NCBI GenBank assembly: GCA_030620095.1 | Contig: JAUTXW010003579.1 | Coordinates: forward strand, 434,001 to 498,000 | Source of the DNA: Kuschelorhynchus macadamiae | Lineage: Eukaryota; Arthropoda; Insecta; Coleoptera; Curculionidae | Direction of reading: 5' to 3' | DNA length: 64,000 nt | In this document: positions 21,774 through 33,938 of the stretch, one piece after another | Numbering within the stretch: position 1 is the first letter of the stretch | Layout of the letters: each line of letters opens with the position of its first letter | Notes under the pieces: model-generated | The model's database searches: none | What the model was told of the DNA's origin: nothing | What the model saw: only the letters and a program-made list of their open reading frames with translations | Position numbers and translations under genes: made by a program

Positions 21774-23100
21774 TCCAATCTCTGCCACGCGTCTACCTCA
21801 ATCAATAATCGTGAACAACTAGAGTTTGTGACAGACCAAATCACAACCGCCATAATCTCATCATATCACGAAGAAAACTGTCCATTGAAGGTTAAAAAAG
21901 TCAATAGAAATGGTGGAACAATAACCTAAATAAATTAAGAAAAGAAGTTCGAAGACTGTTCAATCGAGCTAAAATATCAGGTGAATGGGACCAATATAGA
22001 ATTGCTTTAGCAAATTACAATAATATCAGGAAAGCCAAAACAGAGTCGTAGAAAAGGTTTTAAGGTTTTATATCAGATATACCCACCAGTGCCAGAGTTC
22101 ACAACATTCTATCCAGGGAGCCTGTTCAGGAACCGCTAAAACGGCCAGATGGAACCATTACAAGTTCTAGTAAAGAAACTTTAGAGATTTTAGCGCAAAA
22201 TCACTTTCCAGGTAGCCTAATAATGAATAGTCATAAGTCAACTTACCATTTCGTAAGTCGACACAAACGACCTCACAGAGATGATTGGCTGACTGCCAAG
22301 AAAATGATTAAAGTAAGGGCGGTTCAAAAGGCCGTAAACTCTTTTCGGTAAGGCTGAAGAGGAAACTCAGCAACCCTTCAGGAAGTGCTGAACACCACAC
22401 TAACAAGGTGTGAGAGGGAAGAGATGTCTATCAACCCTAATAAAATGGTTCTAGTCCCCTTCACAAAGAAAAAGAATCTGGAGAGACTTCGACCACCTTC
22501 TTTACGGGGGCAGGTGGTACCAATTTTAGCTGAAGTGAAATATTTGGGAATTATCCTGGGTAAAACGCTGAACTAGAATGCTCATCTGAATAAAATAATT
22601 CAGAAAGCTAAAATATTCCTGTGGACCTGCCGTAAAATCTGCGGGAAGTTATGGGATATGAGACCAAAACAGCTATATTGGCTGTACCTAACGGTCATAA
22701 GACCAATGATAGCCTATAGTTCTGTAGCCTGGTGTAGCAAGGGACAACAAAGTGTTGCCCAAGCCAATCTGAGTGGACCGCAGAGACAGGCTTCTTTGTA
22801 AATTACAGGAGCGATTCTCTCTACTCCGACAGCGGCCATGGAACTTCTTTTAAAGCTTCCACCACTCCACCTATTTGTGGAAGGGGAAGCAATGAGGACA
22901 ACATATAGATTCCACCATGTCACCAAAAGCATGGTGGATAGCACGAGTCACATGGAATTATCCAACATGCTGAAAGTTATGAAAAACCATTACATGTTGG
23001 GAATGCCATCGGACCTGCTACCAAAAACTGTTAATGCACAGCAACCCTACTCCGTGATCTTCCCAGGAAGAGAGGAATGATGATCTACTGAAAAAAGAAC
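21774..23100 (+). pseudogene. LINE reverse-transcriptase remnant lacking the palm
   Basis: Broken frames follow the endonuclease. Early RT-like text (for example PVQEPLKRPDGTITSSS, about 22120) is followed near 22320-22390 by a jump from VRAVQKAVNSFR to LQEVLNTTLTRCEREEMSIN, skipping the whole catalytic region. The thumb-side pieces MVLVPFTKKK, VKYLGIILGKTLN (22540-22575) and KIIQKAKIFLWTCRK are recognisable. No YxDD motif is present. A stop at 22573 and several frameshifts follow. Identification is by order and similarity to LINE RTs. Confidence 0.65.
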
Positions 23101-23804
23101 TGTGCCTATTCACAGACGGCTCCAAAACCAATTAAGGTGTAGGAGCTGGAATCCATGGGGTAAAACCGAAGGCTGCTCTGTCAGTAAGCCTGGGCAATAA
23201 CATCTCAATATTTCAAGCAGAAGTCCATGCTATCGAATTGTGTGCTAGAATGTTGCAGGATCAATAAATAACTCAATAAATAAAATAAAACAATATAAAA
23301 ATATTCTCGCATAGTCAAGCGGCCCTTAAAGCGGGTCATTGTACATCCAAAACCGTTTGGAACTGCCAAAAGGCACTTGTTGGTCTGTGGAGCGACAATA
23401 AAATCGCTCTTATCTGGATACAAGGACATGCAAGTTTAGAGGGAAATGAGTCTGCGGACCTTCTAGCAAAGAAAGGAGCAAAGACAAGATTCGTGGGACC
23501 TGAACCAGCTTTAGGAGTAGCCCAAGAAATGACCAAGCGCGCAATTTTGGACTTGGTTGAGGAAAAAGCTAATTTCTATTGGCTTGGACTGCCAGGTCTG
23601 TCCCATGCAAAGGCATTTATCCCTCATCTTATGAAGAAGAGGATAACAGAAAGTCTGTTAAATATGAACAGAATTAGGTTTAAAACAGCAATAGGCCTAT
23701 ACACTGGCCATTGTGGTCTAAGACATCACATGCACAGGATGGAGCTTGAAGACGAAACCGACTGCCGCCTATGTATGGATATGCCAGGATCAGGTTCTCT
23801 ATAA
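23101..23804 (+). pseudogene. LINE RNase H domain and Cys-rich tail
   Basis: Near 23101 the frame reads CLFTDGSKTN then GVGAGIHGVKPKA (first catalytic Asp in TDGSK), and FQAEVHAIELCARML gives the catalytic Glu. A short AT-rich insertion around 23260-23310 disrupts the frame. After it come WIQGHASLEGNESADLLAKK (the conserved His/Asn/Asp block), then TAIGLYTGHCGLRHHMHRM and CRLCMD, the start of the C-terminal zinc-finger-like region of such LINEs. An ORF of 103 codons (23493-23804) covers the end. It is non-functional because of frame breaks and loss of the RT core upstream. Confidence 0.75.
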
Positions 23805-23904
23805 TCGGTAGAGATATCCAGTCGAGTCAGAAGAAGATTCGGTGGCTAAAATTTCCGCTGTGGCTGAAGTAATCCAAATCATGCCTGACGTTTTTAACCA
23901 CGTC

Positions 23905-24415
23905 AAATTAAATCTGTTGCGTATAAGTGCAATAAAAGTATCGAGCGTGGTGGCCGGCATTTTCAGCAACTGTTAATTTAATGTTGCCTCCTTTTAACCA
24001 CCTATTTACATATTTAATAATAAAACTTCAAGAATTGTACAGAACTTTTCAACATGAAGAAACGGTGACACTTAAGTGAAAATTTAGCCACTTTCACAAA
24101 GTAACTGCCATTTTTTTTTTATTTAAACGTTTATGAAATTCCATAGGAAAATCATAATCTGATGTCAAAATGGCAAGAAATTGAAACAAATTAAATCTGT
24201 TGCGTATAATGCAATAAAAGTACCCCTGGTCGGCATTTTCAGCAACTGATTAAATTTAACATTGTTCAATACCTCAACATAATAATAATAAAACTTAATA
24301 ACAGCTTAACTTTTCCCAAAATGGGACATTTGCGATCACAAAGACTGCCATTTTTATTTAAACGGCATAGGAAAATCATAATCTGATGTCAAAATAGCAA
24401 GAAATTGAAACCTAG
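23905..24415. repeat. Two tandem copies of a unit of about 230-280 bp
   Basis: AAATTAAATCTGTTGCGTAT begins both copies (23907 and 24190). GGCATTTTCAGCAACTG, CCATTTTTnATTTAAACG and ATAGGAAAATCATAATCTGA then follow in the same order in each. The second unit is shorter by deletion. The interior is non-coding. Confidence 0.75.
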
Positions 24416-24439
24416 TTTATGAATGCCATCTTCAAAGGG

Positions 24440-24675
<236 letters not shown>

Positions 24676-24718
24676 ATATGTGTTGATTTTTAGTCCTTCA
24701 CGGATGGAAAAATACAAT

Positions 24719-24917
24719 GTGTTTTCATTCCGGGTGTACATCCGTTCACTACTGTCGTTCTGAAAAGAACAGTTTTGCTGACGTTTCGCCAAAATCACAT
24801 TTGGCATTTTCGAAGCTTTCTTTCTCGCGTCCGAATAGAGACTCAGTCTCTATTCGGACTAAACTGTTCTTTTCAGAACGACAGTAGTGAACGGATGTAC
24901 ACCCGGAATGAAAACAC

Positions 24918-24918
<1 letters not shown>
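24719..24918. repeat. Inverted repeat with a nested palindrome between (TA)n arrays
   Basis: Arms 24719-24774 and 24862-24918 are almost perfect reverse complements (TTTTCATTCCGGGTGTACAT, CACTACTGTCGTTCTGAAAA). Between them, 24829-24859 is itself a 31-bp palindrome (GTCCGAATAGAG / CTCTATTCGGAC). Another (TA)n tract follows at 24921-24957. No gene. It may be the ends of a small transposon or a Penelope-associated repeat. Confidence 0.75.
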
Positions 24919-24965
<47 letters not shown>

Positions 24966-25163
24966 GCACGCGAACCTGAGACTATGAAAAGAATGCAAGT
25001 ATCTATGGAAACGGTGCATTACTCATTGGTGATTGGTTATAACCTACATATTCAGAAAAACGGCCTGCTTTTGATAAACCTCCCGCCTTCGTCGGGGCTT
25101 CAGATCCGTGCGGTATACTATATATATACAATATATAATTGACGACTGGAGTGTGTATATATA

Positions 25164-25481
25164 TGTTACACTTTTATTTCAAAAATTCACTTTTTAAAAA
25201 TATTATTTATTCACTTAAAAATACTTTGTATAATTGTAAAACTTAAACCGTATAATTTGAAACTTAAACTGACATAATAACAGTATCTGATATGAACTAA
25301 CTAAATTTACAATTGCTGCTTAATTTATATGTTTTGAAATGATGAGGCAGCGCCTTCAAGCTGTGAGAACTGCAACTCGAAAATACTGCTTGCAATGCAT
25401 TCCTTGAAATGTTGAAATCGCCATATCCGTCCCCATGCGACTGAAGGTCAATGAATACACGTGGCTATGATGGATATAACA
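25164..25481 (-). repeat. 3' LTR of the errantivirus
   Basis: 318 bp, near-identical to 32815-33133. On the minus strand it begins TGTTATATCC and ends GTGTAACA. Outside it lies TATA. Confidence 0.95.
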
Positions 25482-25494
25482 ACTCCCCCTTTTA
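25482..25494 (-). promoter_or_regulatory. Polypurine tract
   Basis: The minus strand reads AAAAGGGGGAGT immediately before the 3' LTR. This is the expected position and composition of the plus-strand DNA primer. Confidence 0.85.
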
Positions 25495-25534
25495 GTCAAA
25501 AGTTAATACAATGTTTTAACTTTTGTAAAATCAC

Positions 25535-26572
25535 TTAAAGTTCGTCTTCGTCTTCTTCTTCGGCTTGGGGATGGATAGCTGGCCGTCTTCTCGCAAGAAT
25601 ACTGCTTAGTCTGCTCTTGACTGTCTTTCGCTGCAGTGGTCTGGGCGGAGGTGGTGAACCATCATCTAGTGGAGCCATGGTGATGCTGGGTAGTCTCTTA
25701 CGACGGCACTTACATAATATGTACAGGACGAATAGGCTGGCTAGAAGTACTATTGTGATGATTGTGAACCAAGACAAGTGTTTGTAGACAAAAGGTTGGT
25801 TTATTAGTTTGTCCAGTTCTTCTGAATATTGGTCCAGTTTGTGCTGAGCAATATTGAGATCTTCTACATCTATCTTGTTCAGTTTTAGAGGTTTGAGGTC
25901 TGGGATATGAAGCTTCGATGAGATGTGTTGGCAGCACTTGTATGGGATCAAAACTGGGTGGCTTTTGTAAGTAACGTTTTGATACTTGTCGATGATTGCC
26001 TTGGCGTGAACGCGTGTGCTCCCTATAAAGGCGTTACAATACTGTTGAAGTTTAAGGAGGGAATTGACATTGATAATGTTCGTCTTGACTTCTCTTCCTT
26101 CACATTTGATAGTAACTGGTAATGGATCTGACACAGTAATCAACCAAAAGTTTAGGTCGATACCTTTGACGTTGTATCCTTTTGCCAGAAGAATTGATAC
26201 TTGACATGTCTTAGGTAACTGGTTTGGTCCTCTAAGGAGCTGAGCTTCACAAATCGCTTCGCTGTCTATTGGGTAGGGTAGAACATCTGAACAGATCTTT
26301 TGGTTTCGTCCTATTGATTTACAGCCTTCTAGGTTTTGAAATGAAACGTATAACATTGAATCATCGTCCCGCGCTATATATTTTTGTGTTGTAGGAATTA
26401 TATGGTGAAATTGTGTTCGATTATCCAACACAGGTATTGGATAAAGATGATATAAGGTATAGCTTTCAGGATTTACTAAAGGTATTTTTAAAATAAACAC
26501 TACTTTAGTGTCTGATTGATATGCCTCAAGTTCGATAATCTCAACGTATTGTGCGAGTGTTGAAGAGTACAC
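25535..26572 (-). pseudogene. env: Errantivirus env, C-terminal part
   Basis: 345 codons, in a different frame from the N-terminal part. It continues the membrane-fusion glycoprotein: a Cys-containing ectodomain, a hydrophobic segment at about residues 265-287 (FTIITIVLLASLFVLYIL) taken as the transmembrane anchor, then a basic KCRRKR stop-transfer and a cytoplasmic tail ending in acidic EEEDEDEL. Its first Met is internal, so it is not an independent gene. The break from the upstream half falls at a run of seven A (minus strand, 26589-26595). The protein family is the baculovirus F/errantivirus Env type, judged from the partner half. The frameshift prevents a full-length product as read. Confidence 0.85.
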
Positions 26573-26585
26573 AGGTAGAGGTAGA

Positions 26586-27413
26586 TTATTTTTTTCTAAG
26601 AGATTGTGAAATTTCTTGAAGGGAACTAATCAGATCTCCTGGGGTTATTATTGAGCTATGTAAAATATTTAGTCTAGCGAATGATATAGCATTTAGAGCG
26701 TCGTTTTCTAGAAAGGAGTAACTCTCCATTAATGATTCACATAAGTCTAATGTTCTTATTTGAGCATCGTAAAATGCAAGGTCATCAGATATGTCTATTA
26801 TCGATTTATGGATTTCGATTATGTCTCCCTTAAATGTTTCTTCGTCTATTTGAAGTTTTTGTATTGATGCGTTAAAAGTTTTTATGACTGAAGTAGTAAC
26901 CTGATTTTTAAGGAGGTTCTCGATATGTCTTTCGTCTTGGTTGACTTTATCAATGCATTCATTGAAATATTCACCGTCTGAGGCATCGAGGTTTCCAGTT
27001 ATGGATTTCCAGACCGTTTCAATTCCGTTAAATATTCCGCGCCTCTCCCTGTAACTATATTTTTTCGTATCTGCGATTATTTCTTTATATTTTAAATTGA
27101 CAGAATCGGATATTTGATTAAGCAGGCTAACGTGTGTTTGTATTTCGGATCTGAAAGATATCATTCTAGGCGAGTCAACGTTTATGAAGCCGTCTAGTAA
27201 TCCTTCTAGGATTTTATCGTTATTCACGATAGCTTCTTTTATGTAAGAAAGATCTTTATACACGAGGAGTGTCCATTTGTCGTTTGACACTTTGACAGAA
27301 CCTTCTTCGTGGAAGAATATTCCGAGTGTGTTGTTGATAGGTGTTATGGAAAATTGGGACAGGCCTACCGAGAGCAGCCCGAGGAATCTGCAAAGAAGAA
27401 TATTCTTATTCAA
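26586..27413 (-). pseudogene. env: Errantivirus env, N-terminal part
   Basis: 276 codons from ATG 27413, overlapping the end of pol by 8 bp; in errantiviruses env is expressed from a spliced message. A hydrophobic N-terminus (ILLCRFLGLLSVGLSQ) looks like a signal peptide. At about residues 120-125 YRERR is a furin-like cleavage site, followed by GIFNGIETVWKSITGNLDAS, the conserved fusion-peptide region of the baculovirus F/Env family. Heptad-like stretches follow. The frame ends in LRKK and a stop at the A7 run, where the rest of env continues in another frame (25535-26572). Confidence 0.88.
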
Positions 27414-28240
27414 AATAGGGTTTTAACCTAACGAAGTTGACTTTAGATGACTGATTTGTCCGAGGATTAAGAAGAATGGCGGAATTTTGAAACACTTGTG
27501 TAATTTCAAAAGGACCATTAAATTTGTTTTCGGATTTTGATTTTATTTGTGACTCTTTGACGTATACCTTATCGCCAACTTTGTATTCGGGGATAGGAGA
27601 TACGTGTTCGTCAAACCTGACTTTTGCTTTTTCTTTTTGTCTTTCTGTTTTTGCCCTAGCGATTTTGTAATAATATTCCATGCGGTTATTAAGATCTCGT
27701 ATGTATTTCGATATTAATTTTTCCTGATTGTATAATGTTTCAGGTGGCCTACTTGACGTGTGACCGAAAATGAGTTCAAACGGAGTAAACCCGTGTGTTT
27801 TATTTTTAGTATTATTATAACAGATTACCGCGTAGGGTAATACATTAAACGGATGTTCTGTAGGGTTTTCTGCTACGTTCTAGAGAGATGAGAATGTTAG
27901 TTTTGTATTAAACTAGAGAATGTTAGTTTTGTATTAAACAATTCACAAAGGTCTTTAACTAACGAGTTATCAAATTCACGCCCATAGTCACAATGTATTC
28001 TTAGGGGTGTTCCAAAATGCTGGAAAAATACTAATAGGGTATTTACAATCGTTGACGCTTTTTTGTCGTCTATTTGGTAGGCTTGCGTGAACTTCGTAAG
28101 TTCGTCTCGAACTGTGAGTGCGTAATATCTGGTTGGATATTCGAAGATATCAATGTTTACTCTTTCAAACGGGGTTTTTGGGATTTCCGTTATAACGAGT
28201 GGTGTACTTAAATTTTTCCGACAAATATGTCACCTTCTGA
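27406..28240 (-). pseudogene. pol: Errantivirus integrase, core disrupted
   Basis: The HHCC zinc-binding region (HYHSGKTNLHRG and CEICQK) lies at the end of the preceding frame. Core text continues in another frame from about 28180 down: NIDIFEYP (first Asp) and HCDYGREFDN (second Asp). Around 27887-27946 a unit of about 28 bp (AGAATGTTAGTTTTGTATTA core) is tandemly repeated, followed by stops. The segment that should carry the catalytic Glu is not readable before text resumes with EHPFNVLPYAVICYNNT. The C-terminal frame 27681-27406 holds KVGDKVYVK and NKFNGPFEI, the GPY/F module. The core is therefore probably inactive. Confidence 0.85.
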
Positions 28241-29787
28241 CATATTTCGCAGGCTTTAATTAATTTTTCAACATCTTTTGTTAAGTTCGGCCAATTATAC
28301 TTTTCTCTTATGCGCCTGACTGTCTCGTTTATTCCCCGATGCAAATTAGTTTTGCCTGAATGGTAGTGTTCTAGAATTTGGGGAATTTCGTCAGCGTCTG
28401 GGGATCTTACAACATTTTGACAGATTTTAAGTTTTATCTCTTTATCGGCAAAGATAAATGAGAACATTTCGAGAATGGGCAGTGCTAAATTATTTTCTAC
28501 ATAAAATGTTTTAGAGGGATCGAATTCATTTTGGGCCTTAAATAGAACATAGAACAGGGGTTGGGCTACAATTTCCGGGTCGAATGGTATTGGGATAATA
28601 AAGTATTTTCTATCTTTTACAGTTTTGCTAGAGGCAATGTTAACGTTCATGTTTTCAAAATGAACGTTTTCTTCGAAGATATCCTCGATTATTTTGTAAT
28701 GCATTTCCTCTAGTTTGTTTTGCCAGAAAAAGGTAATAATTAATTTATGCGATTTATCTAAAAGCTGCGAATTTGAGAATTCGACTTTGGAATAGTCAAT
28801 TATTGATCTCGTTTGGTAGAGATCTACAAATTTGTTATATTCTTGTGTGATGTGTTCGTCGTCTATTTCGACGGCATTTGGGTCTGGTTGGCTTTGGTCG
28901 TCATTTTCGCTATCATTTTCGTTAGCGGCAAAAATGGCACATTTTGATTGGAAATTTGCGCATTTTTGGAAGTAATTAATCTTTATTCGGGATAGGGCGT
29001 CTGCATTTTTGTTTATCTTTCCGGGCTTATGTTCGATTTTATAGTTGTACTCTTCTAATTTTAGACGCCAGCGAGCAAGCCTACTACCAGGGTCCTTAAT
29101 CGAAAAGAGCCAGGTTAATGGCCGGTGGTCCGTAATAAGTGTAAACTTTCGTCCAAAAAGATAAGGGCGGAAATGTTTTACGGCCCACACAATTGCCAGT
29201 AGCTCCCTTTCGATGGTGGAGTATTTAGTTTCTGCGCTACAAAGTGTTCTAGATGCGAAAGCTATTGGTAGATCTTTTCCGACTGGCCCTTGTGACAGCA
29301 CAGCGCCTATTGCGATTGCGCTTGCGTCTGTAGTCAGGAGGAAGGTTTCCTCAAAATTAGGGTAGATGAGAATGGGGTCTGTAATTAGGGCTTTCTTTAG
29401 TTCTTCGAATGACTTTTTGCATTCAGAATCAAAGAGGAATGGGACGTCCTTTTTTAGGAGTTGGGTTAAAGGCTTGGACACTTTTGCGAAGTTCGGGATG
29501 AATCTGCGGTAATATCCCGCTAATCCCAGGAAAGACTTAATGTCCTTTGCATTTTTTAGTTCTGGGAAGTTTTTAATGCATTCTACTTTTGAGGGATTGG
29601 GTTTTACACCATCTTTCGTGACAAGATGTCCCAGATAAGCAACTTCCTTTCTCAAGAACTCACACTTATCGGGTTGAATTTTAAGATTTGCATTTCGGAG
29701 ACGTTTAAAAACTTCCTTTAGTCGGTCTATATGTTCATGTATGGTGGGCGAGTAGACGATTATATCGTACATGTATATGTAAGGCAA
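28165..29787 (-). pseudogene. pol: Errantivirus pol: RT C-terminal half, RNase H, zinc-binding domain
   Basis: A 540-codon frame. It opens at the RT active site, which here reads YMYD (29764-29775) instead of the usual YxDD, so the first catalytic Asp of the pair is a Tyr. Then come KCEFLRKEVAYLGHLV and FLGLAGYYRRFIPNFAK, typical of Ty3/gypsy RT. RNase H follows: LTTDASAIAIGAVLSQ (Asp), STIERELLAIVWAVKHFRPY (Glu), ITDHRPLTWL (Asp) and NKNADALSRI. The last 70 residues are the integrase HHCC domain. The frame then stops at 28165. The join to the upstream RT frame involves a small indel at the active site. Confidence 0.9.
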
Positions 29788-30179
29788 CGCTCGTTTTGGA
29801 TGCCCAAAAGAATGTTGTCCATGATACGCTGGAACGTGGACGGGGCATTCTTTAGACCGAATGGCATTCGGACGAATTCATAGTGTCCGTTATCGACTGA
29901 AAATGCTGTTTTAGGTATGTCATCAGGAGTGATCTCAATTTGATGAAAGCCGGACGCGAGATCAAGCGTCGAGAAATATTGACATTTACCAAGTTGGTCC
30001 AATAAATCTGAAATATTTGGCAAAGGGTATTTATCGTCAATACTAAGATCATTCAGCTTTCTGTAGTCTATAACTACACGCCACTTTTGTTTCCCGGATG
30101 CATCGAGTTTTTTAGGTACCACCCACACCGGTGAAGACCACGGTGAGATAGAGGGCCGGATAATTCCTTGTTCTAACAT
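29760..30179 (-). pseudogene. pol: Errantivirus pol: RT N-terminal half
   Basis: Contains [30 protein letters not shown] and [15 protein letters not shown] (catalytic Asp of RT motif A, present), and [17 protein letters not shown]. It shifts frame just before the YxDD motif, ending in a stop where the next frame takes over. Upstream it joins the protease frame at another A7 run (30179-30185). Confidence 0.9.
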
Positions 30180-31113
30180 TTTTTTCTATTTGTGTTTTCA
30201 CCTCCTCTTTGTGTATCTGAGGATATCTATAAGATTTCGTGAATACAGGCTTTGCGTTGTTAGTCTCTATTACATGTTTGATTTCATTGGTGAACGTTAG
30301 CTTATCACCCTCAATATAAAATATGTCAGAGTATTCTAAACAGAGGTTTGTGATCATCTCCTTTTCTTCGGAGTTAAGATGTTCCGTTCTTAGCTCATTT
30401 CGGATTATTTGTACTCTATCAATTTGGTCGGACGCATAATCATCTTGAGTATTTAAGTTTAGTATGACGTCGCTTGACGTGAATGGCTCTATAGAAAGAT
30501 CGGAAAAATCTATGGATTTCGGGATGGCGTTTGCGTTTAAAATAGAAGTCATAAATTCGCCGTTTTCATTAACATGTACAATCGCACTAGGTAGACGAAC
30601 CTTTTCTTTCTCCTGAGCCGTTAACAGGGCGTCAGTATTTTTTAGATTACAGGTTAATTTGAATATTTTCTCTGTGCGGGCATCGACAGAAATTTTATTG
30701 TGTATCTCATTTTTATTGACATTATTTGGGGTTGTAATAGCACCGACTTTGTGCAATGGAATCGTTTTAAAATTGGTTATTAATTTTTTTGATTTAAGAT
30801 CGATTATGCATTCATAATGCTCAAGAAAATCAAGTCCTAAGATGCCATCAAAATCGATATCTAGATTATAAATATACACTTTATGTGGGTTACCTATCTC
30901 AAAAGGGACAAGGGTGGATTCAAATATAGACAATTTTTGATTTGTTATGCCCTGAATAGTAACGTTTTCTGCTGTCCTATGGGGAAATCTCTTGACGGTG
31001 TTTTCTTTAAAAATAGATATCCCTGCTCCGGTGTCGATTAAAAGTTTGAAGGTATTTGAAGCATCGTTAATATAGTACAGGTTCTTGGGATTAACAGTAA
31101 GAAATGGATTCAA
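30112..31113 (-). pseudogene. pol: Errantivirus pol: protease and start of RT
   Basis: 334 codons. LLIDTGAGIS near residues 25-34 is the retropepsin active site, and ILGLDFLEHY about 65 residues later is the second conserved protease block. The C-terminal part (YSDIFYIEGDKLTF, IKHVIETNNAKPVFTKSYRY) is the linker into RT. It overlaps the end of gag by 4 bp in another frame, as expected for gag-pol frameshifting. It loses frame at the A7 run near 30180 and ends in unrelated residues. Confidence 0.9.
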
Positions 31114-32377
31114 AGGAACGCTTGTTCCGGAAAGTTCACATTGGGGTCGAAATCGTCTAAATTCATTGTCTGAATCTGACTCTGTAGTTCCAACATCGGG
31201 TCGATCGATTTGGTAATGCTGTCCGGAGGGTGGTTCTTGTGAAGGGGAGACGGAAAATTTTGAAATTCTGAGCTGTCAAATTCTTCAGAATGACTTGTAA
31301 AAGTTTGGTCGTTTTGAATACAGTATTCTTGGTTTTCGAAGTTACTATCATCTTGAGAATACTCGTAATATTGGGGTTCTTCGTAATATGGGTTATCATA
31401 ATTTACGTGGTGAGCTCTCTGTTGGTTTGGGTTAAAATTTGAGTTTCTCTGCATGATAGGAGGACGGGATGCAGCTTGGTTTTGTTGGACAGCTGCAAGA
31501 GGTCTATATTGAGATGAAAATGTGTTGGGTCTGTTTTGCTGAGAAAAATGGTTTGCTGGAAGAAGGAAACTGTCTTTGGTAGTTTACGTTACCGCTATTT
31601 TGGGAATAACCAGGTTGGGACATTGGTTGTGTACGGCATTCTGGAGCTATGTGTCCGGTGCGTCCACATTTATGACATTTTATAATTTGTGGTAAAGGTT
31701 TCCTAATCGGTTGAGGAGGTTTCGGAGAATTTGGTTTGTTTATTTTTTGGTTTTCAAAATAGGAGAGCTGTAATTTTGCTTCTAATGCGGGAGTGGGCCT
31801 CTAAAAGGTCTCCCGGGTTTCCTGCACGAATGATTTGGCCTAGACGAGGTTCTAGTCCAGTTAAAAGCGTATTTAAACTCATTGTCTCAATTAATCTGCT
31901 TTGTGCAGCTTTTTGATCATTAGTGAGGTTAGAAGCTTTTTGAATACTCGAAAGCATTTTTGCATTTAAAACTTGTAACCGATTATAAAATGTAAGGGCG
32001 GACTCGCCGGGAACTTGACGGAGTCTTTGAAGATCCTGTATAAGAGACGATAAGTCCCTTGAGTCGCCAAAATGGAGATTTAAAAGTTGTTTAATTTCGG
32101 TATATGTTCCTGGATTTCTCGAATTTACTAATTGTGCAGCTCTTCCTTTAAGTTTATTTTTTATGTGAATCGTTAACAAGAGTCTTTGATCCGCTGTTGC
32201 CATTTTATAGGCACAATCGCACGCGTTTAAAAAGGTACCTAAGGAGATTTGATCGCCTTCAAATTCAGGCACTATAGAAAATATTTCGGATAGCCTGTAA
32301 GGCTCGATTTCTACTTCAGCACTTTGTGTTGTTTGCTGTGCAGCTGGTTGGATTTGTTGAGAACGTGTTTCGGGCAT
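31110..32377 (-). pseudogene. gag: Errantivirus gag
   Basis: ATG 32377 starts a 208-codon frame: a capsid-like domain (ADQRLLLTIHIKNKLKG, QVPGESALTFYNRLQVLN) that ends at a stop at 31754. The nucleocapsid lies in a second frame, with a CCHC knuckle at 31636-31677 (CHKCGRTGHIAPEC). Another shift around 31510-31580 leads to the last frame, 31454-31110, an Asn/Gln/Tyr-rich tail. Two frameshifts therefore separate matrix/capsid, nucleocapsid and tail. Gag would form the particle core and package RNA. As read, it cannot make one continuous protein. Confidence 0.88.
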
Positions 32378-32793
32378 TTTGTTAATTGCTTTAAATTTTT
32401 ATAAGAATACCAATTAAAATTCTTTTTGAAAATAAAAACACAAAATATTAGGCTATTTTTCAAATTACAAAATTGGTAAATAAAGGTTTAGCTTTTCTTC
32501 AAATTCAGGGTAGAATATACGAAAATTAAAATCAGGGATAGAAAGTTACGTATAGACAATCAAACAGTAAAATAAAATAAAATACAACACTTAAAACGGG
32601 ATAATTCAATGTCACTTACGTAAACAGGAGCATTGGTCGTCTTGTTCTCTTAGGACTGTCAGGGGTTTCACCAGGTGTTCCTTCCGCAGCTATCTTTGAG
32701 TGAGGACGCCTTGATATGATTCTTTTCTTCGTTAAGGGATTTGCGATCCGCCGTCAACAGTTAGGTCTTCCTTGTTCTGCCGACGTTAGACGA

Positions 32794-32811
32794 ATCCTAC
32801 CGACTGCGCCA
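32794..32811 (-). promoter_or_regulatory. tRNA-Ser primer-binding site
   Basis: The minus strand reads TGGCGCAGTCGGTAGGAT, four bases inside the 5' LTR. Its complement ends CGACTGCGCCA, which matches the 3' end of insect tRNA-Ser (discriminator G, acceptor GCAGTCG). This is the primer type used by the 17.6/297/ZAM group of errantiviruses. Confidence 0.85.
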
Positions 32812-32814
32812 ATT

Positions 32815-33938
<1,124 letters not shown>

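Larger units (their letters stand above)
19101..23830 (+). mobile_element. Dead non-LTR retrotransposon (LINE) with APE and RNase H domains
   Basis: Base composition rises sharply in GC from about 19100, and coding-like pieces in LINE order follow on the plus strand: a gag-like ORF1 in broken frames (19246-20330 and 20700-21080), an APE-type endonuclease (21126-21773), a shredded reverse transcriptase (21780-22620) and an RNase H domain (23100-23480) with a Cys-rich tail. The RT palm is missing and a 330-bp foldback repeat interrupts ORF1. RNase H suggests an I/LOA-like clade rather than typical R1; the exact clade is uncertain. Confidence 0.8.
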
